Below are positions 17,446-28,043 of a stretch of 64,000 nt of DNA, piece after piece. The stretch lies in contig NZ_LT629788.1 in the NCBI RefSeq assembly GCF_900105805.1, positions 496,001 through 560,000 of the forward strand. Reading direction: 5' to 3'. The notes below the pieces were generated by a model that ran no database searches, was not told the origin of the DNA, and saw only the letters and a program-made list of their open reading frames with translations. Origin of the DNA: Pseudomonas moraviensis (lineage in GTDB: Bacteria; Pseudomonadota; Gammaproteobacteria; Pseudomonadales; Pseudomonadaceae). How positions within the stretch are numbered: the stretch's first letter is position 1; the number at the start of each line of letters is the position of its first letter. Position numbers and translations under genes: made by a program.

Positions 17446-18960
17446 ATGTTTGAATCCGCTGAAATCGGTCACGCCATCGACAAAGACACTTATGAGGCGG
17501 CGGTCCCTGCGCTGCGTGAAGCCTTGCTGGAAGCGCAGTTCGAGTTGCAGCAGCAGAAGCGCTTCCCGGTGATCATCCTGATCAACGGCATCGAAGGGGC
17601 GGGCAAGGGCGAGACGGTCAAACTACTCAATGAATGGATGGATCCGCGCCTGATCGAAGTGCGCACTTTCGACCAGCAAACCGATGAAGAACTCGCGCGG
17701 CCACCGGCCTGGCGCTACTGGCGGATGCTGCCGGCCAAGGGGCGGATGGGGGTGTTCTTCGGCAACTGGTACAGCCAGATGCTGCAGGGCAGGGTTCATG
17801 GGTTGTTCAAGGATCCCCGTCTGGATCAGGCCATTGCCGGCGCCGAGCGTCTGGAAAAGATGCTCTGCGATGAAGGTGCGCTGATCTTCAAGTTCTGGTT
17901 TCACCTGTCCAAAAAGCAGATGAAAGCGCGGCTCAAATCACTGGCCGACGACCCGCTGCACAGCTGGCGCATCAGTCCGCTGGACTGGCAGCAATCGCAG
18001 ACCTACGACAAGTTCGTCAAATACGGCGAGCGCGTGTTGCGCCGCACCAGTCGCGATTACGCGCCGTGGCACATCATTGAAGGCGCCGACGCCAACTACC
18101 GCAGCCTGGCGGTGGGCAAGATCCTCCTTGAAGGACTGCAAAGTGCGCTCAAACGCGCCGAGGTCAATCCGCGTGAGGTGAGCGCCGCGCCGCTGGGGGC
18201 GCCGGTCGATCAGTTGAACCTGCTCGACAGCCTCGACCTGACACAGCGTCTGGACAAGAAAGCCTACGAAGAACAACTGATCAGCGAGCAAGCGCGCCTG
18301 TCCGGGCTGATGCGCGATAAACGCATGCGTCGCCATGCGCTGATTGCGGTGTTCGAAGGCAACGATGCGGCCGGCAAGGGCGGCGCGATCCGGCGGGTGG
18401 CGGCGGCGCTCGACCCGCGTCAGTACAGCATCGTGCCGATTGCCGCGCCGACCGAAGAAGAGCGCGCGCAACCGTACCTGTGGCGGTTCTGGCGACACAT
18501 TCCGGCACGGGGCAAATTCACCGTGTTCGACCGCTCGTGGTATGGGCGGGTGCTGGTCGAGCGCGTCGAAGGCTTCTGCACCCAGGCCGACTGGTTGCGC
18601 GCCTATGGCGAGATCAATGATTTCGAGGAGCAGCTGACCGACGCCGGGGTCATCGTCGTCAAGTTCTGGCTGGCCATCGACAAGGACACCCAGATGGAAC
18701 GCTTTCAGGAGCGCGAAGAGATTTCCTTCAAGCGTTTCAAGATCACTGAAGACGACTGGCGCAATCGGGAAAAATGGGACGCCTATCGTGCGGCGGTCGG
18801 TGACATGGTCGATCGCACCAGCACCGAGATCGCGCCGTGGACCCTGGTCGAGGCCAACGACAAGCGCTGGGCACGGGTGAAAGTCCTGCGCACCATCAAC
18901 CGTGCGCTGGAAGATGCGTTCGAGAAATCCGACAAGAAGGCCCGGAAGCACAAGGACTGA
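17446..18960 (+). CDS. pap: Polyphosphate:AMP phosphotransferase (two-domain PPK2 class II)
   Basis: This 504-residue enzyme uses polyphosphate to phosphorylate AMP to ADP. Two tandem PPK2 domains are visible, each with a Walker A loop: GIEGAGKGE at about residue 50 and GNDAAGKGG at about 306. Each also has a lid segment (RPPAWRYWRMLPAKG and QPYLWRFWRHIPARG) and a paired FDRSWYGRV-type motif (FGNWYSQML in the first). The two-domain form is the class II, AMP-using PAP type known from Acinetobacter and P. aeruginosa. The second copy keeps the more canonical residues. The start at 17446 follows GGAAGGAGCC; an earlier in-frame start at 17371 is not supported. Confidence 0.9.
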   Translation: MFESAEIGHAIDKDTYEAAVPALREALLEAQFELQQQKRFPVIILINGIEGAGKGETVKLLNEWMDPRLIEVRTFDQQTDEELARPPAWRYWRMLPAKGRMGVFFGNWYSQMLQGRVHGLFKDPRLDQAIAGAERLEKMLCDEGALIFKFWFHLSKKQMKARLKSLADDPLHSWRISPLDWQQSQTYDKFVKYGERVLRRTSRDYAPWHIIEGADANYRSLAVGKILLEGLQSALKRAEVNPREVSAAPLGAPVDQLNLLDSLDLTQRLDKKAYEEQLISEQARLSGLMRDKRMRRHALIAVFEGNDAAGKGGAIRRVAAALDPRQYSIVPIAAPTEEERAQPYLWRFWRHIPARGKFTVFDRSWYGRVLVERVEGFCTQADWLRAYGEINDFEEQLTDAGVIVVKFWLAIDKDTQMERFQEREEISFKRFKITEDDWRNREKWDAYRAAVGDMVDRTSTEIAPWTLVEANDKRWARVKVLRTINRALEDAFEKSDKKARKHKD

Positions 18961-19063
18961 GACGATGGCCGCGCATACGCCGGGTGAATGATCCTCGCGG
19001 TCGGCAAGAAGGTGGACTTATGCTCAGGTCCACTTTCAACCGACAACAACAATGAGGTATGCC

Positions 19064-20248
19064 ATGCGTGAAGTGGTGATCGTCGACAGCGTGCGGACCG
19101 GCCTGGCCAAATCCTTTCGCGGCAAGTTCAACCAGACCCGCCCCGATGACATGGCGGCCCACTGCGTCAATGCGCTGCTGACACGCAACGATATCGACCC
19201 GGCCAGCGTCGAGGATTGCATCGTTGGCGCCGGCTCCAACGAAGGCGCGCAGGGCTACAACATCGGCCGCAACGTCGCGGTGCTCTCACGATTGGGCACC
19301 GGTACTGCCGGCATGACCCTCAACCGCTTCTGCTCGTCGGGCCTGCAGGCGATTGCGATTGCCGCCAACCAGATCGCCTCCGGTTGCAGCGAGATCATCG
19401 TTGCCGGCGGCGTCGAGTCGATCAGCCTGACCCTGAAAAGCGTCAACACCGATCACCTGATCAACCCTCTGCTCAAGCAGCAGACCCCCGGCATCTACTA
19501 CACCATGGGCCAGACCGCAGAAGTGGTGGCGCGCCGTTACGGTGTCAGCCGCGAAGCGCAGGATCGTTATGCGCTGCAAAGCCAGATGCGTACGGCGCAA
19601 GCGCAAGCAGCCGGCCTGTTCGATGACGAAATCGTGCCGATGGCGGTGAAATACCGCGTCGAGGACAAGACCAGCGGTGAGGTGCAGATTGTCGACGGCG
19701 TCGTCGAGCGCGACGACTGCAACCGTCCGGACACGACCTACGAAAGCCTTGCCGGTTTGAAGCCGGTATTCGCCGACGACGGTTCGGTGACGGCGGGCAA
19801 TTCATCACAGCTGTCCGACGGTGCGTCGATGACGCTGGTGATGAGTCTGGACAAAGCCTTGGAGCTGGGGCTCAAACCCAAAGCGTTTTTCCGCGGTTTC
19901 ACTGTGGCCGGTTGCGAGCCGGACGAAATGGGCATTGGCCCGGTGTTCTCGGTGCCGAAACTGCTCAAGGCCAAGGGCCTGCAAGTGGCGGATATCGATC
20001 TGTGGGAATTGAACGAGGCGTTCGCTTCGCAGTGCCTGTACAGCCGCGATCGGCTGGAGATCGACAACGAGAAGTACAACGTCAATGGCGGCTCGATTTC
20101 CATCGGCCACCCGTTCGGCATGACCGGCTCGCGCCAGGTCGGGCATCTGGTTCGCGAGTTGCAGCGGCGCAATCTGCGTTACGGCATCGTCACCATGTGT
20201 GTGGGTGGCGGGATGGGGGCGACGGGGTTGTTTGAGGCGGTGCGCTAA
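19064..20248 (+). CDS. Acetyl-CoA C-acyltransferase (thiolase)
   Basis: This 394-residue thiolase is of the degradative/biosynthetic type. The nucleophilic cysteine lies in NRFCSSGLQAIA (about residue 90). The catalytic histidine is in GGSISIGHPFGMTGSR (about 350), and the proton-shuttling cysteine in MCVGGGMGATG (about 380). The start at 19064 follows TGAGGTATGCC; an upstream ATG-like start at 19052 overlaps this ribosome binding site. It probably performs the last step of beta-oxidation or an acetyl-CoA condensation. The partner hydratase/dehydrogenase is not encoded nearby, so the substrate range is open. Confidence 0.85.
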   Translation: MREVVIVDSVRTGLAKSFRGKFNQTRPDDMAAHCVNALLTRNDIDPASVEDCIVGAGSNEGAQGYNIGRNVAVLSRLGTGTAGMTLNRFCSSGLQAIAIAANQIASGCSEIIVAGGVESISLTLKSVNTDHLINPLLKQQTPGIYYTMGQTAEVVARRYGVSREAQDRYALQSQMRTAQAQAAGLFDDEIVPMAVKYRVEDKTSGEVQIVDGVVERDDCNRPDTTYESLAGLKPVFADDGSVTAGNSSQLSDGASMTLVMSLDKALELGLKPKAFFRGFTVAGCEPDEMGIGPVFSVPKLLKAKGLQVADIDLWELNEAFASQCLYSRDRLEIDNEKYNVNGGSISIGHPFGMTGSRQVGHLVRELQRRNLRYGIVTMCVGGGMGATGLFEAVR

Positions 20249-20280
20249 GCCCTGACTGATGCGTTGATTGATCAACCGCT

Positions 20281-20345
20281 ATCGCGAGCAGGCTCACTCC
20301 TACAGGGGAACGCGTTCCAAATGTAGGAGTGAGCCTGCTCGCGAT
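20281..20345. repeat. REP pair (REPIN-like), CTCCTACA variant
   Basis: Two exactly complementary 24-base arms (ATCGCGAGCAGGCTCACTCC + TACA) are separated by 17 bases. The variant differs from the CTCGCTCCCACA type at 6490, but its two arms agree with each other. Confidence 0.9.
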
Positions 20346-20349
20346 GGCA

Positions 20350-20550
20350 TCAACCGGTTGTCCGATTGGAATCCTGCCGCTGCATCCGCGCGATATAAGC
20401 CTGAATCTCCCGCTCAATCACCTGACTGTCAAACGGCCCTTCAAGGGTATTTTCCCGGGTGCTGAAATACAGCTCGCCATTGACCCGACACACACGGTCG
20501 CTGCGAAAACGGGTGGCGGGGGCGCTGTCTTCGGCGCGCATGGCGTACAT
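20350..20550 (-). CDS. DUF6316-like small protein
   Basis: This small protein of 66 residues begins MYAMRAEDSAPATRFRSDRV and continues VCRVNGELYFSTRENTLEGPF. The middle resembles the small Pseudomonas family annotated DUF6316, of unknown function. Nothing catalytic, membrane-spanning or secreted is visible, and the composition is rich in Arg, Glu and Asp. The ATG at 20550 follows AGGGAGACTGAC; an upstream TTG (20568) has no such site. Its stop lies right beside the REP pair at 20281-20345. The family name is from memory and should be checked. Confidence 0.6.
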   Translation of the reverse strand: MYAMRAEDSAPATRFRSDRVCRVNGELYFSTRENTLEGPFDSQVIEREIQAYIARMQRQDSNRTTG

Positions 20551-20760
20551 GTCAGTCTCCCTGATCAATGTGTGGAAAAGTCTGCAATCAGCTTATGCCT
20601 GAAGCACTTGGCGCGCCTGTCCGGCCGATCAACGGCGGCGTGGCGGTTTACTGCTGCGACCTGCACAGTTTCATTCGCGGCCTGCCGGCAACTGTCCCTG
20701 TGTTGCACGGGACAGGGCGCCTAGAATGACCGCTCTTGTCAGCAGGCTTTTGGGGTTCGC

Positions 20761-21720
20761 ATGCACATTTCATCGGGGCGCTGGGTATACGGACTGTTCC
20801 TGGCGCTGCTGACCGCGTTTCTGTGGGGCATCCTGCCGATCAAGCTCAAACAGGTGCTGCTGGTGATGGACCCGGTCACGGTGACCTGGTTTCGCCTGTT
20901 GGTGTCCGGCGGCTGCCTGTTCATCTATCTGGCCTCGGTCAAACGCCTGCCGAGTCGCAAGGTGCTCGGCCCCAAGGGCGGCTGGCTGGTGCTGATGGCC
21001 GTGCTGGGGCTGGTCGGCAATTACGTGCTGTACCTGATGGGCCTCAACCTGCTCAGCCCCGGCACCGCGCAACTGGTGGTGCAAATGGGCCCGATCATGT
21101 TGCTGATTGCCAGCCTGTTCGTGTTCAGGGAACGCTTCAGCATCGGCCAGGGCATCGGCTTGCTGGTGCTGCTGATAGGCTTTGGTCTGTTCTTCAATCA
21201 GCGCCTGGCCGAACTGCTGACCTCGCTGTCCGATTACACCGCTGGCGTGCTGTTGGTGTTGCTGGCGTCGACCGTCTGGACCTTTTACGCGCTGGGCCAG
21301 AAGCAATTGCTGACGGTGTGGAATTCGTTGCAGGTGATGATGGTGATCTACCTGTTCTGCGCGCTGTTGCTGACGCCGTGGGTGCATCCGCTGGAAGCGC
21401 TGGCGCTGAGCCCGCTGCAGGGCTGGCTGTTGCTGGCGTGTTGCATGAATACCTTGATCGCTTACGGCGCATTCGCCGAAGCGCTGGCGCATTGGGAAGC
21501 GTCGCGGGTCAGTGCGACGCTGGCGATCACGCCGTTGGTGACGTTTGTTGCGGTGGCCATTGCGGCGCGGATCTGGCCCGAGTATGTGCATGCCGAGCAG
21601 ATCAATGCCCTGGGCTATGGCGGGGCGGTGCTGGTGGTGCTGGGTTCGGCGCTGGTGGCGCTGGGGCCATCGTTGATTGCCGGGCTCAGGGCGCGGCGGC
21701 TGAAGATGGCAGCCAGTTAA
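20761..21720 (+). CDS. EamA/DMT-family transporter
   Basis: This 319-residue inner-membrane protein has about ten hydrophobic helices and two EamA repeats (residues about 8-145 and 160-300). Typical features are the opening FLALLTAFLWGILPI, the first-repeat end LVLLIGFGLFF and, in the second repeat, EASRVSATLAITPLVTFVAVAI. The family exports or imports small metabolites such as amino acids or nucleotides. No substrate can be assigned. The gene is monocistronic, with a REP pair after it and no close partner. Confidence 0.8.
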   Translation: MHISSGRWVYGLFLALLTAFLWGILPIKLKQVLLVMDPVTVTWFRLLVSGGCLFIYLASVKRLPSRKVLGPKGGWLVLMAVLGLVGNYVLYLMGLNLLSPGTAQLVVQMGPIMLLIASLFVFRERFSIGQGIGLLVLLIGFGLFFNQRLAELLTSLSDYTAGVLLVLLASTVWTFYALGQKQLLTVWNSLQVMMVIYLFCALLLTPWVHPLEALALSPLQGWLLLACCMNTLIAYGAFAEALAHWEASRVSATLAITPLVTFVAVAIAARIWPEYVHAEQINALGYGGAVLVVLGSALVALGPSLIAGLRARRLKMAAS

Positions 21721-21734
21721 ACCGCGTCATCTTC

Positions 21735-21800
21735 ATCGCGAGCAGGCTCACTCCTACAGTTGAAATGCATACCCCCTGTAGGAGTGAGCCTGCTCGCGAT
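21735..21800. repeat. REP pair (REPIN-like), CTCCTACA variant
   Basis: Inverted 24-base arms of the ATCGCGAGCAGGCTCACTCC type flank a spacer of about 18 bases. The pair sits between the convergent DMT-transporter and fumC genes. It may protect 3' ends in addition to being a mobile repeat (inference). Confidence 0.9.
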
Positions 21801-21824
21801 GACTTACTAACAGACGCTACAGAT

Positions 21825-23219
<1,395 letters not shown>

Positions 23220-23410
23220 CGTGCACACTCCTGTTGGTCTGTTGGCGCAATTTAGGCCGGCATCGGCCCGGGTGGTTCCATCGGCTCGATTGTTGACCGC
23301 AAAGCCCCGCCAATCAAGCGCGGCAAGGGGCGGGGGTTGAGCCACAGCGATCGTTAGGCGCAGAATGGTCGCCCTTGGGGTTCGACCTCGCTTTGCTTAA
23401 AGGAAACTCG

Positions 23411-23932
23411 ATGACTCGTCTTCGCGCCATCTGTACCGCGGTTGCACTGGTTTGCGCCAGCGGCCAGGTGCTTGCCGATACCGCCAGCCACAACGCCAGT
23501 GCCGAAGCTTTCCTGACGCTGGCTCACGCTGACAAGCTGGGCACCCCGGTGTACATGCAAGTGCAGCAAATGTTCGCCCAGCGCTTTGAACAGACCAAAG
23601 CGCCGGAGTCGAAGAAAGCCGTTCTCGAAACCTACCAGGCCAAGGCCAACGCCGCGCTGGACCAGGCCATCGGCTGGAACAAGCTCAAGCCGGACATGGT
23701 CAAGCTCTACACCAGCAACTTCAGCGAATCCGAGCTGAAGGATCTGGTGGCTTTCTACCAGTCGCCACTGGGCAAGAAAGTCCTCGAAAAAATGCCGCAG
23801 CTGACCCAGCAGTCGGCGCAGATGACCCAGGGCAAACTGGAAAGCGCGGTGCCTGTGGTCAACAAGCTGCTCGACGACATGACCAAAGAGCTGGACCCGA
23901 CAGGTGCTGCTGCGCCGGCCAAGAAGAAGTAA
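23411..23932 (+). CDS. DUF2059 exported protein
   Basis: This 173-residue protein has a classical signal peptide (MTRLRAICTAVALVCASGQVLA, cleaved after about residue 22). A helical DUF2059 domain follows; its signature YTSNFSESELKDLVAFYQSPLGKKV is at about 108-132. DUF2059 proteins are periplasmic or envelope-associated and of unknown function. The C-terminal tail is Ala/Lys-rich (AAAPAKKK). The start follows AAAGGAAACTCG. It lies 12 bases before the bolA-like gene and is probably co-transcribed with it. Confidence 0.85.
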   Translation: MTRLRAICTAVALVCASGQVLADTASHNASAEAFLTLAHADKLGTPVYMQVQQMFAQRFEQTKAPESKKAVLETYQAKANAALDQAIGWNKLKPDMVKLYTSNFSESELKDLVAFYQSPLGKKVLEKMPQLTQQSAQMTQGKLESAVPVVNKLLDDMTKELDPTGAAAPAKKK

Positions 23933-23944
23933 GCGGAGTTCGTG

Positions 23945-24244
23945 ATGACCATGCAACAACGCATCGAATCGACGCTGGCTTTGTTACAGCCTGAGCACCT
24001 GCAAGTGCTGGACGAAAGCCACATGCACAGTCGCGGGTTACAGACCCACTACAAGGCTGTGGTGGTCAGCACGCAGTTCGAAGGCCTGAACCGGGTCAAG
24101 CGTCACCAGAAAGTCTACGGCACGCTCGGCGAGCTGATGGGCGAGTTCCATGCGTTGGCGCTGCACACCTATACCCCGCAGGAATGGGCAGAGCTCGATG
24201 GCGCCCCGGCGTCGCCGACCTGTGCTGGCGGTAGCAAACACTGA
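23945..24244 (+). CDS. BolA family protein
   Basis: This 99-residue small protein of the BolA fold has the conserved helix-turn segment FEGLNRVKRHQKVYGTL at about residues 38-55, including the invariant histidine that can coordinate an Fe-S cluster with monothiol glutaredoxins. H25 in the sequence ESHMHSRG is a second candidate ligand. The C-terminal Ala-Leu-Ser-type end of classical BolA is replaced by a short tail, PTCAGGSKH. The start at 23945 has GGAG 6 bases upstream; a GTG three bases earlier is the alternative. It follows the DUF2059 gene, and a REP-type repeat and terminator follow it. Confidence 0.88.
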   Translation: MTMQQRIESTLALLQPEHLQVLDESHMHSRGLQTHYKAVVVSTQFEGLNRVKRHQKVYGTLGELMGEFHALALHTYTPQEWAELDGAPASPTCAGGSKH

Positions 24245-24260
24245 GGATAGTGAGGGCTGT

Positions 24261-24392
24261 TGTGGCGAGGGAGCTTGCTCCCGCTGGAGTGCGCAGCGCT
24301 CCCGAGGCTGCAAAGGTGCACGGGCTGAAGGAATGCGCTTGCTGGTTTTATGACTGCTGCGCAGCCAAGCGGGAGCAAGCTCCCTCGCCACA
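24261..24392. repeat. Inverted repeat pair, second REP family
   Basis: Two perfectly complementary 25-base arms (TGTGGCGAGGGAGCTTGCTC + CCGCT and reverse) are separated by 82 bases. Each arm is itself palindromic around GGGAGC-TT-GCTCCC. The sequence is unlike the GCGAGCAGGCTC family, so this is a different REP class with a much longer spacer. Confidence 0.85.
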
Positions 24393-24440
24393 GAGATATC
24401 AGTGCACCGTCAATTGACCGTGTTTTTTGCTAGAATCCGC

Positions 24441-24470
24441 AACGCGCCGCTTAGCCGGCGCGTTTTTTTT
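24441..24470 (+). terminator. Rho-independent terminator downstream of bolA
   Basis: Arms AACGCGCCG and CGGCGCGTT are followed by an eight-T run. Just upstream lies TGCTAGAAT (24429-24436), which looks like an extended -10 box, so a trhO promoter may overlap this hairpin. Confidence 0.8.
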
Positions 24471-24516
24471 GAATCCGGTTCACCCTTTGCGAGGGTAGCC
24501 ACCTGGAGAAATACCC

Positions 24517-25458
24517 ATGACACAACCGATTGTCGTGGCGGCACTGTATAAGTTCGTCACCCTCGAAGATTACGTTGACCTGCGCGAGCCCCTGCTGCAA
24601 GCGATGGTCTACAACGGCATCAAAGGCACCCTGTTGATCGCCGAAGAAGGCATCAACGGCACGGTTTCCGGCAGCCGTGAGGGTATCGATGGTCTGCTCG
24701 CCTGGCTGAAGAACGATCCGCGCATGGTCGATATCGACCACAAGGAATCCTACTGCGACGAGCAGCCGTTCTACCGCACCAAGGTCAAGCTGAAGAAAGA
24801 GATCGTCACCCTCGGCGTCGAAGGCGTTGACCCGAACAAGAAGGTCGGCACCTACGTCGAGCCGCAGGACTGGAATGCGCTGATCAGCGACCCGGAAGTG
24901 CTGCTGATCGACACGCGCAACGATTACGAAGTGTCGATCGGCACCTTCGAAGGCGCCATCGATCCGAAAACCACCAGTTTTCGCGAGTTTCCCGACTACA
25001 TCAAAGAACACTTCGACCCGGCCGTGCACAAGAAGGTCGCGATGTTCTGCACCGGCGGCATTCGCTGCGAAAAAGCCTCGAGCTACATGCTCGGCGAAGG
25101 TTTCGAAGAGGTCTACCACCTCAAGGGCGGCATTCTGAAATACCTCGAAGAGGTGCCGCAGGAAGAAACCAAGTGGCGCGGCGACTGTTTCGTCTTCGAC
25201 AACCGCGTGACCGTGCGTCACGACCTGACGGAAGGCGACTACGATCAATGTCATGCCTGCCGCACACCGGTCAGCGTTGAGGATCGCGCCTCCGAGCACT
25301 ACGTCGCCGGCATCAGTTGCCCGCATTGCTGGGACAAGCTCAGCGAGAAGACCCGGCGCAGCGCCATCGATCGGCAAAAGCAGATCGAACTGGCCAAGGC
25401 GCGCAACCAGCCGCACCCGATCGGCTACAACTATAAGCAAGCATCCACCGAGGCTTAA
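24517..25458 (+). CDS. trhO: tRNA uridine(34) hydroxylase TrhO (rhodanese-related)
   Basis: This 313-residue protein of the YceA/TrhO family uses oxygen to hydroxylate wobble U34, the first step towards cmo5U/mo5U. An N-terminal acylphosphatase-like region (about 1-100, with LLIAEEGINGTVSG) precedes a rhodanese domain (about 120-220). The active-site loop FCTGGIRCEKASSYM contains Cys178. A C-terminal four-cysteine cluster (CHACRTPV near 246 and CPHCWD near 272) suggests a metal site. The ATG follows CTGGAGAAATACCC. The next gene starts 2 bases after its stop, so the three genes to 27906 are probably one operon. Confidence 0.9.
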   Translation: MTQPIVVAALYKFVTLEDYVDLREPLLQAMVYNGIKGTLLIAEEGINGTVSGSREGIDGLLAWLKNDPRMVDIDHKESYCDEQPFYRTKVKLKKEIVTLGVEGVDPNKKVGTYVEPQDWNALISDPEVLLIDTRNDYEVSIGTFEGAIDPKTTSFREFPDYIKEHFDPAVHKKVAMFCTGGIRCEKASSYMLGEGFEEVYHLKGGILKYLEEVPQEETKWRGDCFVFDNRVTVRHDLTEGDYDQCHACRTPVSVEDRASEHYVAGISCPHCWDKLSEKTRRSAIDRQKQIELAKARNQPHPIGYNYKQASTEA

Positions 25459-25460
25459 CC

Positions 25461-26096
25461 ATGTCAGCGCGCTTGCTCTATGTGATGGATCCGATGTGTT
25501 CGTGGTGCTGGGGATTTGCTCCGGTGGCCAAGGCACTGGTCGAGCAGGCGCAGGCAGCCGGGGTCGAGCTGCATCTGGTGGTTGGCGGGTTGCGTACCGG
25601 CAGCGGTTCGGCGCTGGAGCCGACCACGCGACGCTACATTCTTGAGCACTGGCAAGCGGTCACCGAGGCCACCGGCCAGCCGTTCAAATTCGACGGCGCG
25701 TTGCCTGACGGATTCGTCTACGACACCGAACCGGCCTGTCGCGCCATCGTGACCGCGCGCAGTCTGGCGCCGGATTGCGCGTGGACGTTGGTCGGGCTGA
25801 TCCAGCAGGCGTTCTATGCCGAAGGTCGCGATGTCACTCAGGCCAGCGTGCTGGTCGAACTGGCGGAGCAGGCCGGTGTGCCGCGTATCGAATTCGCCGC
25901 GCTGTTCGATCATGCCGAGCAGCACAAGGCGACCCAGGCCGATTTCAGCTGGGTGCAGGATCTGGGCATCGCCGGATTCCCGACCCTGCTCGCCGAGCGC
26001 AACGGTCAACTGGCGCTGCTGACCAACGGCTATCAACCGCTCAGCGAGCTGTCGCCATTGCTCGGCCGCTGGCTGGAGCGCGCGGCCTGTGTCTGA
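25461..26096 (+). CDS. DsbA family protein (thioredoxin-like)
   Basis: This 211-residue cytoplasmic-looking thioredoxin-fold protein has no signal peptide and opens with MSARLLYVMDPMCSWCWGF. The CSWC redox motif falls at about residues 13-16, followed by a helical insertion and a cis-Pro-type segment, GIAGFPTLLAERNGQ (about 172-186). It fits the DsbA/FrnE-like family of dithiol isomerases and isomerase-like enzymes; the client is unknown. It starts 2 bases after trhO, and its last 8 bases overlap the ABC transporter gene. Confidence 0.85.
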   Translation: MSARLLYVMDPMCSWCWGFAPVAKALVEQAQAAGVELHLVVGGLRTGSGSALEPTTRRYILEHWQAVTEATGQPFKFDGALPDGFVYDTEPACRAIVTARSLAPDCAWTLVGLIQQAFYAEGRDVTQASVLVELAEQAGVPRIEFAALFDHAEQHKATQADFSWVQDLGIAGFPTLLAERNGQLALLTNGYQPLSELSPLLGRWLERAACV

Positions 26097-27906
26097 CCGG
26101 GCCGATGACACGCCAGCCGTAGAGCGTGTCGACCGGCTGAGCTGGGCCGAAGTCCGGCGTCTGGCATTGCATCACAAGAAATCCCTGTGGATCGCCAACG
26201 GCGTGGCTGTGCTGGCGACGTTGTGCAGTGTGCCGATTCCGTTGCTGCTGCCATTGCTGGTCGACGAAGTCCTGCTCGGCCACGGCGATGCGGCACTGAA
26301 AGTCATGAACCATTTCCTGCCGAGCATGTGGCAGCAGGCGGCGGGTTATATCGGCCTGATGCTGGTGGTGACCCTGACTCTGCGTTGCAGCGCCCTGTGT
26401 TTTGGTGTTTTGCAGTCGCGGCTGTTCGCGCGGCTGGCCAAGGACATCGTCTACCGGATTCGCGTGCGTCTGATCGAACGGCTCAAGCGTATCTCACTCG
26501 GCGAATACGAAAGCCTTGGCAGCGGTACGGTGACGACGCATCTGGTCACCGATCTGGACACGCTGGATAAATTCGTCGGCGAAACCCTTAGCCGCTTCCT
26601 TGTGGCCATGCTGACCCTGGTCGGCACCGCCAGCATCCTGATGTGGATGCACTGGAAGCTGGCGCTGCTGATTCTGCTGTTCAACCCGTTGGTGATCTAC
26701 GCCACGGTGCAGTTGGGCAAACGTGTCAAACATCTGAAGAAACTGGAGAACGACAGCACTTCGCGCTTCACCCAGGCGCTGAGTGAAACCCTCGATGCGA
26801 TTCAGGAAGTGCGCGCCGGCAACCGCCAGGGCTATTTCCTCGGGCGCCTCGGGTTGCGAGCGCAGGAAGTGCGCAACTACGCGGTCAACTCGCAGTGGAA
26901 AACCGACGCCTCGAATCGCGCCAGTGGTTTGCTGTTCCAGTTCGGCATCGACATCTTCCGCGCAGCAGCGATGCTCACCGTGCTGTTTTCCGACCTGTCG
27001 ATCGGCCAGATGCTCGCAGTGTTCAGTTACCTGTGGTTCATGATCGGCCCGGTCGAACAGTTGCTTAACCTGCAATACGCCTACTACGCGGCGGGCGGCG
27101 CACTGGCGCGGATCAATGAACTGCTGGCGCGCGCCGACGAGCCGCAGTATCCCGGCGGCGTCGATCCGTTCAAGGGCCGCGACACCGTCGGCATCGAGGT
27201 GCAAGGCCTGAGCTTCGGTTATGGCGACGAGCTGGTGCTGGATCAGATGAACCTGTCGATCCTGCCCGGCGAGAAAGTCGCGATTGTCGGCGCCAGCGGC
27301 GGCGGCAAGAGTACCTTGGTGCAGCTGCTGTTGGGCCTGTACACGCCAGCGGCGGGGACCATCCGCTTCGGCGGCTCGACCCAGCAGGAAATCGGTCTGG
27401 AGACGGTGCGCGAGAACGTCGCGGTGGTGCTGCAGCATCCGGCACTGTTCAACGACAGCGTGCGCGCCAACCTGACCATGGGCCGGATTCGCAGCGACGA
27501 AGCCTGCTGGCAGGCTCTGGAAATTGCGCAAATGGCCTCGACCATCCGCGCGCTGCCAGATGGCCTCGACAGCATCGTCGGTCGTTCCGGCGTGCGTTTG
27601 TCCGGCGGCCAGCGCCAACGTCTGGCGATCGCACGGATGATCCTCGCCGAGCCGAAAGTGGTCATTCTCGACGAAGCCACCTCGGCCCTCGACGCCGCCA
27701 CCGAGTACAACCTGCATCAGGCGATGGCGAAATTTCTCAACGGTCGCACCACATTGATCATTGCCCATCGCCTTTCGGCGGTTAAGCAGGCGGACCGGGT
27801 GCTGGTGTTCGACGGCGGGCAGATCGCCGAGGACGGCGACCATCGCCAACTGATCGCCGACGGCGGTCTGTACGCCAAGCTCTACGGCAACTTGCAACAG
27901 CACTGA
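26089..27906 (+). CDS. ABC exporter, fused permease and ATPase
   Basis: This 605-residue half-transporter has an N-terminal six-helix membrane domain (about residues 35-325) and a C-terminal ATPase domain (about 360-600). The ATPase shows Walker A GASGGGKST, the signature LSGGQRQRLAIARM, Walker B VVILDEATSALD and the H-loop HRLSAV. It resembles MsbA/multidrug-type exporters and should act as a dimer. Nothing shows the substrate. The start is a GTG that overlaps the preceding gene by 8 bases, pointing to translational coupling with the thioredoxin-like protein. Confidence 0.88.
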   Translation: MSDRADDTPAVERVDRLSWAEVRRLALHHKKSLWIANGVAVLATLCSVPIPLLLPLLVDEVLLGHGDAALKVMNHFLPSMWQQAAGYIGLMLVVTLTLRCSALCFGVLQSRLFARLAKDIVYRIRVRLIERLKRISLGEYESLGSGTVTTHLVTDLDTLDKFVGETLSRFLVAMLTLVGTASILMWMHWKLALLILLFNPLVIYATVQLGKRVKHLKKLENDSTSRFTQALSETLDAIQEVRAGNRQGYFLGRLGLRAQEVRNYAVNSQWKTDASNRASGLLFQFGIDIFRAAAMLTVLFSDLSIGQMLAVFSYLWFMIGPVEQLLNLQYAYYAAGGALARINELLARADEPQYPGGVDPFKGRDTVGIEVQGLSFGYGDELVLDQMNLSILPGEKVAIVGASGGGKSTLVQLLLGLYTPAAGTIRFGGSTQQEIGLETVRENVAVVLQHPALFNDSVRANLTMGRIRSDEACWQALEIAQMASTIRALPDGLDSIVGRSGVRLSGGQRQRLAIARMILAEPKVVILDEATSALDAATEYNLHQAMAKFLNGRTTLIIAHRLSAVKQADRVLVFDGGQIAEDGDHRQLIADGGLYAKLYGNLQQH

Positions 27907-28043
27907 TCGAAACCTTCGCCGACCTGTCAGACGTTCTGCGCGCGGTGTAAGGCCGCGCCTTGCCTTGAACGAGAACCCCACCTAGTCTCGTCATAGCGAA
28001 TTCGCCCGGAAGGCGAGCGGGCAGTGCTCATGCAAGGACTCTC

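Noticed and set aside
20281..21800. Nearby repeated sequences as a possible CRISPR array
   Set aside because: Units are inverted, not direct, repeats with palindromic arms, and they are hundreds of bases apart; no regular spacers.
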